Origin: Eucommia ulmoides
Lineage: Eukaryota; Streptophyta; Magnoliopsida; Garryales; Eucommiaceae
Direction of reading: 5' to 3'
Assembly: GCA_016647705.1 (NCBI GenBank)
Contig: CM028327.1
Location: 10,425,726-10,489,725 of the forward strand
Length of the DNA stretch: 64,000 nt
Shown here: positions 10,854 through 21,899 of the stretch, piece after piece
Position numbering within the stretch: the first letter of the stretch is position 1
How the letters are laid out: each line of letters opens with the position of its first letter
Notes under the pieces: generated by a model
Seen by the model: the letters and a program-made list of their open reading frames with translations, nothing else
What the model was told of the DNA's origin: nothing
The model's database searches: none
Translations under genes and position numbers: made by a program

Positions 10854-11457
10854 CGCCCTTTTTGGTAACCGTTTCCATTCCAGAAATTTCCATTCCATTC
10901 TCAGATTTTTGAAAATTCTGCTTGGAAATGGCATTTAGTAATTTTTATTTTTCGTTTCCATTTGAGAATTGTGCCTATTTTTTTCTTAAGAAATGAGAAA
11001 TAAGAAAAAGTTGTATCTCATAATTCTTATTCCATTCCCAAAACTACTGCCACTGTTCATCCGCCTACTGACCACTGTCACTGTCGTTCGCCGGCCATCT
11101 CCGACGACTGTCGCCGGTCACCTCTGGCATTGCTGGTCGCCCACTGTCAGGCCACCGCCGCCGCTGGCCACCTTCCGGCAATTTCCGTACCGCCAGCCGT
11201 CCGGCCACCGTCACCCACCCACCAGTCACCGTTGCCGCAAAAACAAAAAATAAATCTCAAATAAAAAAAAAAATGGTTTTAGAATAAAATTATTACCAAA
11301 CATGATTCTGTTCTCAAAACAAAAAATAAAAATAAAAATTATCGTTACCAAACGCGATTCTACTTCCAAGAAGTAAACAAAATTCTCATCTCATCCCATC
11401 CCATTCCATTTCCATCTCATTGTTAGAATGAAACATAAATGGTTACCAAACTTCACC
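10854..11457. mobile_element. Harbinger-like non-autonomous element, 604 bp
   Basis: The ends are CGCCCTTTTTGGTAACC and, inverted, GGTGAAGTTTGGTAACC. They are flanked by TAA (10851-10853 and 11458-11460), the 3-bp duplication expected of PIF/Harbinger. Units B (near 30088) and C (near 60553) read straight through as 'agaatctaatcttccatttgaa', which confirms the boundaries. The interior has a G/C-rich island (about 11040-11240) of CCG/GCC-rich sequence that is foreign to the A/T-rich ends. It is open as an 86-codon ORF (10993-11253) with no recognisable domain. Confidence 0.8.
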
Positions 11458-11548
11458 TAATCTTCCATTTGAATCTCCAATACATATCCACAAAGAATCG
11501 CCATAAAATGTAAAGGCAAGATTCTCTCTCTCTCTTACACACACTTTC

Positions 11549-11556
11549 TATATAAA
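11549..11556 (+). promoter_or_regulatory. TATA box of unit A gene copy
   Basis: TATATAAA follows a CT-rich 'ctctctctcttacacacac' patch and lies 110 bp ahead of the ATG at 11666. The same patch, TATA box and spacing occur in units B and C. Confidence 0.7.
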
Positions 11557-11665
11557 TAGAGGCCTTACCATGAAGACTTTGCAACAAAAACCAACACCAA
11601 ATTTGCCTTTCTTTGTAACCCCTTCTTATATCCACATCTATTACTTACCTTCAAATTTCAAAAAA

Positions 11666-11929
11666 ATGGTAGGCAAATGGCTGGCTGATCTTATCAAGAT
11701 TGGAACAGAAGGGTTCGCTTTGTTGGATGAAAACTTGGGACGAAAGCGGCCCAACCGCCGCCACAACCCTACAACAAGTATATCACTACAACCACATATA
11801 CCAATCCCAAATCTCCAATTTTTATTAGGTTAAACCGGTTCTGGCAACTGAAGAGAAGGTAGTGGATCGCTACCCAGCATTACAAGCCTCGGATAATTGT
11901 AATCAGAGGCAACCGTTGTTTTTAATTAA
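11666..11929 (+). pseudogene. Broken copy of the 80-residue unit gene
   Basis: The start matches the intact copy at 30291 (ADLIKIGTEGFALLDEN, then GRKRPNRR). An indel after the Arg/Pro-rich stretch shifts the frame, so the initial ORF stops at 11833. In the correct downstream frame there is also a TAG where the intact copy has CAT (after SNFY). The remaining frame (VKPV, ATEEKVVDRY, DNCNQRQPLFLIN) is still recognisable. The promoter and 5' leader are preserved. A 2.7-kb transposon sits 40 bp further downstream. Confidence 0.75.
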
Positions 11930-11973
11930 TTAACTAGATCGTATTTTGTTAAATATTTGTATGTATTACAGAA

Positions 11974-14705
11974 GAGTTAATAGCACTTTACTCCTTATGG
12001 TTTGGCACATTTTTACTTTATTCCCATGTGGTTTGAACTTCGCCACTTACCCTCTCATGGTTTGTGGACCTAAGTGCAACGCTAACTCCGTTGACGGAAA
12101 ATGCAAAATGTCGATTTTACCCTTGGAGTTTTTTTTTTTTTTTTTTGGAACACGTCCTTGAGACTCTCCAACCTTGGTCAGTGGATCTCTCAACCCTTAC
12201 TCGATCTCTCACTTGCTTCTCTCATCTTTCGTCATCGATCTCCGCTTCCGACAATCACCATCGCCATCGCCTTCATCTCCTCTCCTTCTCAGCCCTTGCG
12301 ATCCAATCGTCGATGCCGTCCCTCTCTATCTCCTGGTACGTCCCTCTCTCTCTCTCTCTCTCTCGATTTTGGGTTTGATTATCTATTTTTCTATTTCAAA
12401 ACCCTCTATTTCGACGATGGTTGAGGACGGTGAAGATCGACAATGTTTGGATCTGGATCAAGAACAAACACGAGGAAAAAATCTCCATTTTGTGATTGGT
12501 CGTCTCTATTTCGAAACCCTCTAAAGTCTAAACCCTCTCTATTTCGAAACCCTCTATGAAGATTTTTCGTGAAATTTTTCCCTCGTGTTTTTCTTGAAAA
12601 TTTTCCTTCGGTCACGAAAAATGTTCTTGAAATTTTTCCTTCATGTTTGTTCTCAGATTGTTCGATTTGGTCTCTGATTGTTCAATTTGTTTTGAGATTG
12701 TTCGATTTGTTCTCAGATTGTTCGATTCATGTTCGATTTGTTCTCAAGTTTTTGATTTGTTCTCATCTCTAACCACTCGATTTCTCCTCCGTTAACTACC
12801 AGCCAACACCGCTGTCATCGTCGTTCTCAAAATCTGTCCGCTCACATCCATGAAATTGGCGGATCTGACGATGATTGTTTCGAGGAAACTAGCGGATCTG
12901 TGGACACTCGAAACTCCTAATCTCTCACTGATTTGAGCTCACCGTTTTTTAGCCAGATTCGGGTATGTTTATCTCTCTATCTCCTATGTGCCTTCCTCCG
13001 ATCAATTTCTAGATTGGAGCAACTCGATTTGGTTAAATCATCGTATATGAACATTTAGGGTTCTTTTTTCCTCTCTCTGTCATCCCATCCATTGCACCAT
13101 TCTCTTTGTAGCAGCAATCTTCACAACATCTCCTCTTTGCTCAGCCTTCGATCAATGGCTACTCCTCCGTGATTTATGTGATTTGATGTTTTTGAGATCT
13201 AATCCTTAAGGCTTTAGGTGTTTGCCGATTATTTTAATGGCCTTGTTCTACTTTGAGACAAGATGAAGTGAAATTTTATTGCATGTTAGTGAAATTATAG
13301 ACTCGGAGCTTGCTCTAGATTTTCCACATGTGATTCCTACATTATACAATTGGTAGCATCTAGCTTAACATTGATGAGTGAAATTAGATTTGAGGCCAAA
13401 AAACTAAGTTCTATGAAAATCTGCCATGGTTGATTTTTAGGAAAATCGCTAAGTTCGTTATCACTTTTGCTGAGTATATGGATAAGGTTTAGTAGCGGAA
13501 TAATCCATAGATCAAAGCTCAATCATGAGTCATGAGCTCTAATACCATATTGAGGAAAAGACGCTGAAGGAGGGGAAATTGGTATTTACCATAAATAGAG
13601 GCAAAATCAGGTAAGTTTTCTTCATCACTCATTCAATTCAATCAATTACAATGCACATGGACAGGTGTTTATAAAGTATATCAATTGTACGAAAGAATAC
13701 ATGAGATTTGGTGTTTGACAAAATTTATCATGCCTAAGTTATGTTTTTTGTTTTTGTTTCCATTTGATTTAGGAGCAACCTTTAAACAAATGAGGCTGCC
13801 TTTTGCAACTCTATTGATGATCTTCGGTTTTGGAATCAAGTTCAAGCAATGAATATTTTGGATTCTGTATGTGCTTCTACTCAGAACGAATTCATATATG
13901 TTTTTCGTATTTGAATTGGCGTTTGTTTTGTGTTTTGTTATCAAATTCTTGTTTCTAATATAATGATGTTTACAATTTTTAATTTGAAGTATTTTAATAA
14001 GATATGTATTACAATGAACATTATGGTAAAATGTAATTGTTTACATTTTGATGTATTTTGATATATTAACATTATTACAGTGAAACTGTGCATTTTGAGA
14101 TATATCAAATTATTGTATATTTTGAATTTCATTAGATAATAGGTCAATACACAAAAAGATGGATAGTTCAAAGATTATAAATTCATTTTATTGCCATAAA
14201 CATAGCAAAAATTACAACAATTTTTGCATTTTTTTTCTTCTGAAATTCATCATAATATCTTCACTATAAAAACTTGAAGACATGAAAATTAAAAATAAGA
14301 GAGAAAATGGAAAAATAAAATAAAATGGATTGGTGAAGGTAAGAAATCAGCACCATAAACACTTGAAGAAGACATGAAAAATAAAAATAAGAGAGAGAGA
14401 GAGAGAAGAAAAAAGTAATGAGAATGTTTGGTATAATGTAAAAAGTGTGTCAGAAAGTTAGATATTATATAGAGAAGTAGTGAGGATAAAATAGGAACAA
14501 CAAACACGTTGTTTGGAAGGAAAAATAGCAAAAAACATGCTTAGCTTCAGATCAGGCGCATGGGTTGCAAACACAGTTAGTTTGGATGGAAAATGTTAGA
14601 TTTGCAATTAGGCCCACAACCATAGGAGGGGTAAGTGGCGAAGTTCAAACCATTTGAGATAAAGTGCAAATGAGCCAACCATAAGGGGTAAAGTGCTATT
14701 AATCT
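11974..14705. mobile_element. Mutator-like element, 2732 bp, Pack-type structure
   Basis: The ends are GAGTTAATAGCACTTTAC and, inverted, AGATTAATAGCACTTTAC, both in the GGGTTAATAGCACTTTACCCC family. It is flanked by a 10-bp near-duplication, tattacagaa / tattgtagaa. The unit B and C paralogues show a single 'tagtacagaa' at 30591-30600 and 61063-61072, which is an empty site. The interior is not transposase. After the terminal 150 bp come a poly-T, C/T-rich sequence with 'gatctccgcttccg' and 'tttcgaaaccctct' motifs, a short tandem array, and a right half (13960-14530) shared with 59255-59640. It is probably a cargo carrier holding unidentified host fragments. Confidence 0.8.
12649..12765 (+). 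repeat. Short tandem array, about 21 bp unit
   Basis: Five to six degenerate copies of 'ttctcagattgttcgattt' follow one another inside the 2.7-kb Mutator-like element. They are open in one frame (repeating LFDLFSDCS-like residues) but look like simple-repeat expansion rather than a gene. Confidence 0.7.
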
Positions 14706-14880
14706 TATTGTAGAAATATTGTGCTTGTATGATCGTACTTTCTAGTCTTTTTTTGTCAGCAGTTTCTTGTAGCTGAACATGAGAAGTACTGTATTATAGA
14801 AGTATTGTGCTTGAATGAGTGTATTTTCCAAATCTTCTTTTGTCAACAGTTTCTTGTAGTTGAACATCAGAAGTATTGTT
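14706..14880 (+). repeat. Tandem-repeat 3' flank of unit A gene copy
   Basis: Two units of about 85 bp carry 'agaagtattgtgcttg', 'tcttcttttgtca' and 'tttcttgtagctgaacat'. They match 30594-30830 and 61066-61341, where three or more units are present. Here the array was split from its gene by the 2.7-kb insertion. Confidence 0.7.
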
Positions 14881-15309
14881 TAAAAATATTATTCCCTTGT
14901 GATATTTTCAATACAAGATTCTCTCTCTCTCTCACTCATCTTTTAACTAACCCCCAACTCCCACTAGGCCCCACCCCCACTCCCTCATGTTTACCGCCTT
15001 CTTTTTCTAAAAATAAATACTTGTTTATACCCACATAATGCGCGAGATATAGAGTTCTTTATTTACGAAGTTCAATTCTTTCGAATACATATGATTTATT
15101 GTTTAATTTAAATTGTTTATTTTATTAATGTATAACTTAAGTAGATTATAGGCTAAATATGTCTATTTAAATTTTATTAATTCAACTATATACAATAGTA
15201 TATTTTATTGTCCTTATATTTGACAAGATAATGTATTAAATTATGTATTAATTCTATTATGCAATAGTATATGTTTTTGCTAAATTCCCGAAAATAGTGA
15301 GAAAGATAT

Positions 15310-17446
15310 TGTTGATCCTACGAATTTGATGAATAATTAAATGTTGATATTTTTTGTGGAACTAACGGTTTGATTAAGTATTTCAAGTTATTAGTTCAAA
15401 TGAAGATATTATCATGAAATAATTGTGAAGGATGTAAAGACGGATACTAAGAGATTGAAGATTCCGAAGAATCTAGGTGAAAACAACTCTAATCTATTTT
15501 GGCTCTTAATGTATCCCGATTAAGATCACACACGACACAAAAATGATTTTATATTTATGTATGTCTTTATAGGATTCTAATTAGTGAAATTATTTGCTCC
15601 TATGTGTAATTGAAAAAGAAATAAAGATAATTGATTAAAATTGATTTTAAAATTTTTAGTGGAACTAACCGAGAAAAGAAATCGATTAAATGGGTGAAAA
15701 TGTCAAAGAAAATAATTAATGAGAAGAGTTCCAGCATTGGTAATCGACAGGAAAGTCGACTTGTGCTTAAAAAAAGAAGTTTCTAAATCTCCCGGTCGGT
15801 AGGTAGGTCAACCTATGCTTAAAAGATGAATCTCTGTATCTCTAGGCCGACAGATAAGTCGACTTATGGTGATGGAATTTTGGCTTGGGCTACATCTTGA
15901 ATTGGGTGGTCGACCGATAGATGTGTATCTGTCAACTGATGGCCAGTTTCAGATTTTGAGGATTTTGTGGAGTTTGATTTAAATACTAGTCGTTAACTAG
16001 CGTTATTTATTTACTTGATTGAGAGATTTTAGGGATATGAATATTTTAAATATATGATACTTCTATTTGAATATCTCTATTTGATGTGGTATATATATTT
16101 TAAGTATTTCTCAAATTGATACATTTAATTCTTTCTATCTTATTAATTTGAGTTTGAGAAACTTTGAGGGACTAATTTGAATGTTTTGAAAGTTATAATT
16201 AAGTCAAATATAACTAAAATGAAAGATAATAATATATGGGGTCTATATGTGCTTTGTAGATACTTATTATGTAAAAATTAGTTGTTGGAGGGCTTGTTTG
16301 AATTTCCTATATATAGACCTACGGATTTCACATAATAGAGTGATGATATCAGAACTATTGGGTTCATAAACTTTTATAAGAGTAATCATTTTTACATTAT
16401 TTGGAGAGATTAAATTGTGAGATCAATTATTGAGGAGTTCTTGATTTAAAACGCTGATTGTGTAAGCGTCATCAAGTTGAGCTGTCTAACGTTCCAATTT
16501 ATAATTCTTCAGTATTATCCGGGTGAGATCTTTCCAAGCTATTAATCTTTACAGCATATTTATTTTTCTATATTTGTTTGGTTGATAAGATCTTGATGAA
16601 ATCATTTTTTGAACTTTAAAAGCATATATTTTTTTTAAAAAACGATTTGTGTGATAATCTGATTATGTGCTCAATTTTATGCTACCCGTATTATTTTTAT
16701 AATCATATTTTTATTTCCTCACTTAATTCTATCATTAGTATTTTTCGGGACAATAATTGAGTTTAAATTAATTTGAGGTGGTAGAAGTTCCGAGTGGGAA
16801 GAACTTATCTATTTTTTATAATTGGTGAGTTGTGTGCAGATTAGATACTATTGGGAGTATTTAATCAGGGGTAGTTAGGTTTCAATCTATTTCGATAAAG
16901 AGATTAAGGTGTTAATTCTTTCTTGATTGAATTTATGAGTGATTTTGTAAATGTTTCATCCTTACCTGGAAAAATGATAATTGGAGTGTTTCTGTGAGAT
17001 TTCGATTCTTTAGCCTAAGGTATAAAAAAATTAGGTTATTTTTGGGTCTATAAAAAATAGAGGTTATTCCTGAGCCTGAGAAAAAGAATTTGTAAAGGTT
17101 GATTTTGAGCTTGTGAAAAAATCTTTGTGAGGGTTCGGTTCCTACCTTTAAAGGGATCTTGAGTTTAATGTGTGTGAATCTCTATGGGTTTCGGAGGACT
17201 GAATTAGCCAACGGTAGCTTGGTTAACTAGGATATATTGGTGTGTACTATATTGTTTATTTCCTTTATTTTATCTTGTGTTGTTTGGGTGTACACCTAGC
17301 GCTTATTACACTTATCCGCTGCTATAAAGATAATAATTAATTTTAGGATAAAATTATTTGTTTGATTTTGGAAGTATTATTATTTCTCTGATAATTTTTA
17401 ATACTACCCAATTCATCCCCCTCTTGGGTAGTTCACTGGGCTAACA
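15310..17446 (+). repeat. Copia LTR 1
   Basis: Starts TGTTGATC and ends 'gggctaaca'; 2137 bp. The U3 part has GTCGAC-type dyads at 15745-15945. A TATATATA box is at 16308-16315 ('cctatatatagacct'), placing the likely transcription start near 16340. It shares large blocks with LTRs 2 and 3 with scattered substitutions and indels. Confidence 0.88.
16308..16315 (+). promoter_or_regulatory. TATA box of copia LTR 1
   Basis: TATATATA in the context 'ttcctatatatagacct' is conserved in LTR 2 (20788-20795) and LTR 3 (25221-25228, with a small change upstream). It lies roughly 360 bp downstream of the GTCGAC dyad block, so the dyads are in U3. Confidence 0.65.
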
Positions 17447-17448
17447 AT

Positions 17449-17460
17449 TGATATCAGAGC
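17449..17460 (+). other. Primer binding site, first interior
   Basis: TGATATCAGAGC lies two bases after the LTR end, one base off the usual plant copia site TGGTATCAGAGC that pairs with initiator tRNA-Met. The second interior has TGGCATCAGAGC at 21902-21913. Both are single-base variants of the canonical site. Confidence 0.85.
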
Positions 17461-17515
17461 TAATTTTATCTCGTTAGGCTTAACATCCCAGCTAAATCGG
17501 TCGCGTGCACATATC

Positions 17516-18430
17516 ATGGATAATATTTTTTGTGTATTTTCTTTTGATAGTGATAGATCTTTATATGACAATGTGGTTTATGATTCTTGTGATTCGTGTG
17601 GCTGTGATGAAGATGATGATAATGAAAATGTCCATATTCTTATAGAAAAATTACTTTCTTTCGTATTACTTTTTGCTCAAGAGAGCTTAAGTTTAAAAAG
17701 ATAAATTGATTCTTTTGAAAATGGTGAAAAAAGTGTCTGAAATTCTGAAGTACATTTGGATGATTATTGTGGTATAAATTTTTTTTTGGATGTTTTTTAA
17801 ATTAATAATTTGCTGTCTAAAGTGAATTATTTTAAAAACGAAAACAAAGTTTTAAAAAATAATCTTGAGATGATTTCTATGCAAAGGTTAGATCTTGATT
17901 CAAAAATAGATTTACTTAAGAAAAATTTTGAAAAATCAAAATCCGACCTTAAGACTATTTCAAGAGATTCTGAGAATGATTTTTCTAAGCAAAGTGGATA
18001 TGCTTCATCGTCTCATCCTTCATCACAAACCAGTGATAATTATGTGGCTGCTATTAGAAATGATTCTTGCTTTACATCTCGTGCTTTCTTTGATAAATCG
18101 AATCTGAGATGTTATTATTACATTAGGGTTAGGCATTTTAAAGTATCATATTTATTCAAGAACCCTAAGTTTATATCTAATAGGAACGGATCCAAAATGA
18201 AATGGATACCGAAGAGAACTATTGAAATGTCTTGTGCAGAATTACATAATATCGGAAGTGGACCTGAAGGAGCAAACAAAGAAGTTATATCAAAACTAAA
18301 ACAAGAAGTCACCAAAGATCCACAAGCGACGCATACAAAGCGAAAAGATGCACCAAAAACAGAATGTGAAATTACTAAGAAGCTACAAGAGAAATGTGCG
18401 AAGAGAAAAGTTGTACAAAAATCAAGATGA
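17516..18430 (+). pseudogene. Copia gag remnant, first interior
   Basis: An ATG at 17516 opens a 62-codon acidic ORF (DSCDSCGCDEDDDNENVHIL). After a stop and small indels a second ORF (17810-18430) gives a Lys/Asn-rich coiled-coil stretch (ENKVLKNNLEMISMQRLDLD) and then a zinc-knuckle region. The CCHC box is broken: CYYYIRVRHFKVSYLF lacks the second and fourth cysteines expected of C-x2-C-x4-H-x4-C. The Lys-rich tail of about 60 residues follows. This is the C-terminal part of a copia-type gag, and no pol follows it. Confidence 0.75.
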
Positions 18431-19800
18431 GATATCACGAAGAAGCCACAAGCAATATGGGCAAAAAGAATCGTCAATGAATCAAATGGCAAAACTAAAA
18501 AGTTGAAAGGATATAGACAAACCAAGAGGAATTATGCACCCAAAGCAATCATGAGTACAAATGAGGTAAAAAGTAAAGTTGCCTTGAAAGATATAAAAGG
18601 TACTCCTAACCCTCCACATTTTAAATTTATTAAATTTGTTAAAGAGGGAGAGTCCCGACTTGCCAAATAGATAAGTTTGTAATGGTTTCTAAGACATATT
18701 TTTAAATGATGCATTCACTTATTGTCTTAGAAACTTTATATGGTGATTATGAAAATCACATATAGTTAAAATATATTTACATATTTTTATAATGTGGTTA
18801 TATCGAGTATTAATCATTTGTTTAATTTTAGAACATGCTACAAGCTTTAGAAATTGAATTAAGTGAATTGAGTTTTTTATTTTATACATTTTGATTTATT
18901 AAAATGCATAATATTTTATAATGGATTAAATTGAATGACTTAATTTGATCATGATAATACTTGTATGGTTAATATTAATATGAAAGCATGAGAATTCTTT
19001 TTTTTTTTTTTTTTTTTTCATATATGATCATTTGAATATATGACATATTAATCTACGCTTAATGTTTCAAGTTGCTATTTCTTGAGAGAAATATGCATTT
19101 GTCCATGTTTGAAGCATGTATTAGATTTATGTTGATTGATCCTAAGTTATTCTTGAGATATAATTCCTATTCTAGTCCATTAAATATTACATGACTTGAT
19201 TTTATCTTTTAGGAAGACATTATTTGGTATCATGAGTAAGACATGAGAACTTAACTGAAATTATGTGATTACATGCTATATTGTTGAAGCATTTTGATTG
19301 CCTCAAGTTTATTTTCCTAAGTATGAATTGACTTATTTACAATTATATATGGGGAGAAGTGTTTATAAGAGGGATAATATTATGTCATTCTTATATTCAA
19401 AGATGAGTTTTGTTGAAAATCAAAAGAATTAATATACTTGTGAAAAATTAAATATTATGCTACATTACTAAGATGTTTTAATTGCCATGGGGGAAGATTA
19501 CATTTCTAAGTGATGTTTTTGGTTCCCCCTCCCCAATTTTGTTTTGAGATGATAAGGGGGGATAATTAGTTGATGTTTTAATAGATATCTTAAGGGGAAG
19601 CTTGAATTGTTTTGTTGAATATCTTAAGGGGGAGTTTATTGTATATTAAAATTTGTACTTTGTTAAAAATCTAATGATTATCTTCATTACTATACTTTAA
19701 CGAGTTAAAGAACCCATCCTCAGATTTAGGGAGAATGTGGTTACATTATTATTTTGAAGAAAACATCAAAGTTCATTGTCATCATAAAAAAAAGGGAGAT
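18431..19800 (+). other. Non-coding copia interior with polypurine tracts
   Basis: No coding sequence is recognisable between gag and the next LTR. It contains a poly-T (18990-19018), several 'ttaagggggag' purine stretches (19590-19640) and the presumed 3' polypurine tract AAAAAAAAGGGAGA (19786-19799) just before LTR 2. The minus-strand ORF at 18118-18525 is a shadow. Confidence 0.7.
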
Positions 19801-21899
19801 TGTTGATCAAAAGATTTTGATGAACAATTAAATGTTGATATTTTTTGTGGAACTAACGGTTTGATTAAATGTTTCAGTTTATTAGTTCAAATGAAGATAT
19901 TATCATAAAGTAATTGTGAAGGATGCAGAGACGGATACTAAGAGAGTGAAGATTTCAAAGAATCTTGGTGAAAACAACTCTAATCTATTTTTACTCTTAA
20001 TGTATCCCAATTAGGATCACACACGACACAAAAATGATTTTATATTTGTGTGTTTTGATAGGATCCTAATTAGTGAAATTATTTTCTCCTATGTGTAATT
20101 GAAAAATAAATAAAGATAATTGATTAAAATTGATTTTAAGATTTTTAGTAGAGCTAACCGAGAAAATAAATTGGTTAAAGGGGTGAAAATGTCGAAAAAA
20201 ATAATTAAGGAGAAGAGTTCTAGCATGGGCAGTCGACAGGTAAGTCAACTTGTGCTTAAAAGAAAAAGTCTATGAATCTCTCGATCGACACGTAGGTTGA
20301 CCTATGCTTAAAAGATGAACTCTCTCTATCTCTAAGTCGACAGATAAGTTGACTTATGATGATGAAATTTTGGCATGGGCTACATCTTGAATTGGGCGGT
20401 CGACCGATGGATGTATGTCTGTCGACTAATGGCCAGTTTCGAATTTTGAGGATTTTGATTTAAATACTAGCCATTAACTAGCGTTATTTGTTTACTTCAT
20501 TGTTAGATTTTAGAGATACTAATATTTTAAAGATATAATACTCTTATTTGAATATCCTTATTGATATGGTATATATATTTTAAGTATTTCTCAAATTGGT
20601 ATATTTAATTCCTTCTACCTATTGATTTGAGTTTGGAACATATTTGAGGGGCTAATTTGAATGTTTTGAAAGTTATAATTAAGTCAAATATATCTAAAAT
20701 GAAAGATAAAGATATATGGGATCTATAAGTACTTTTTAGATACTCATCATTTAAAAACTAGCCGTAGGAAGACTTATTTCAATTTCCTATATATAGACCT
20801 GCGGATTTCACATATCAAGAACTATTCAGTTCATAAGATTTTATAAGAGTAATCATTCTGATATTATTTTGAGAGATCAATTATTGAGGAGTTCTTGAGT
20901 TAAAATGCTGATTGTGTAAGCGTTACCGAGTTGAACTATCTAACGTTCGAATCTATAATTCTTCGGTATTATCCAGATGAGATCTTTCCAAATTATTAAT
21001 CTTTACTGCATATTTATTTTCCTATATTTTTTTGATTGATATGATCTTGATGAAATCATTTTTTGAACTTTAAAAGCTTAAAAATCTTTTTAAACAATTT
21101 GTGTGATAATCTGATTATGTGCTCAATTTTGTGTTACCTGTATTATTTTTATAATCAGATTTTTGTTTCCTCACTTAATTCTATAACTAGTATTTATCAG
21201 GGCATTAATTGAGTTTAAATTGATTTGAGGTGGTAGAAGCTCTAAGTGGGAAGAACTTACCAATTTTTTGTAATTAGTGAGTTGTGTGCGGATTAGATAC
21301 TATTAAGAGTATCTAATCAGGGGTAGCTGGGTTTCAATCTCTTTCGACAAAGGGATTGAGATCTTAATTCTTCCTTGATTGAATTTGTGAGTGATTTTGT
21401 AAATGTTCCATTCTTACTTGAGAAAAGGATAGTTGGAGTGTTTCTGTGAGATTTTGATTCTTTAGCCTAAGGTATAAAAAGAATTAGGTTACTCTTGAAC
21501 TTGTCAAAAGTAGAGGTTATTCCTGAGCCTGAGAAAATGAATTTGTAATGGATGATTATGAGCCTGTGAAAAGAATCTTTGCCCTCGTTTGGTTCCTACC
21601 TTTAAAAGGATCTTGAGTTTAGTGGGTGCGAATCTCTATGGGGCCCGAAAGACTGGATTTGCCAAGAGTAGCTATGTAAACCAGGATATATCGGTATGTA
21701 CTGCATTGTTTATTTCCTTTATTTTATCTTTTATTGTTTGGGTGTGCATCGAGAGCTTTTTACACTTATCCGCTACTATAAAGATAATAATTAATTTTAG
21801 GATAAAATTAATTGTTTGATTTTTGAAGTGTTATTATTTCTCTGATAATTTTTAATACTATCCAATTCACCCCCCTCTTGAGTAGCCTACTGGCCAACA
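19801..21899 (+). repeat. Copia LTR 2 (shared)
   Basis: 2099 bp, TGTTGATC to 'ggccaaca'. It serves as the 3' LTR of the first interior and the 5' LTR of the second. The GTCGAC dyads are at about 20225-20435 and the TATA box at 20788-20795. No 5-bp duplication flanks it on either side, as expected of a recombination product. Confidence 0.88.

Larger units (their letters stand above)
9620..15309 (+). repeat. Duplicated host unit A, first part (Q block and broken gene copy)
   Basis: This is paralogous to unit B (about 29030-31800) and unit C (about 60270-62455). The shared order is: 'gggaatatctaccactaaatg' flank, a GTTTGGTT-ended element, the promoter and small ORF, a tandem-repeat 3' flank, and 'aacttaagtagatt' A/T-rich sequence. 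Unit A is interrupted by a SINE, a Harbinger-like element, a 2.7-kb Mutator-like element and, at its end, the copia composite. It resumes at 26352. The parts outside the listed insertions hold no other gene that I can see. Confidence 0.8.

Noticed and set aside
14289..14531. Hydrophobic 80-codon minus-strand ORF resembling a membrane peptide
   Set aside because: It reads the antisense of an A/GA-rich part of the Mutator-like element. The homologous sequence at 59530-59640 does not keep the frame.
18118..18525. 135-codon minus-strand ORF
   Set aside because: It is the shadow of the copia gag remnant. A similar antisense ORF at 22751-23101 runs opposite the second interior.
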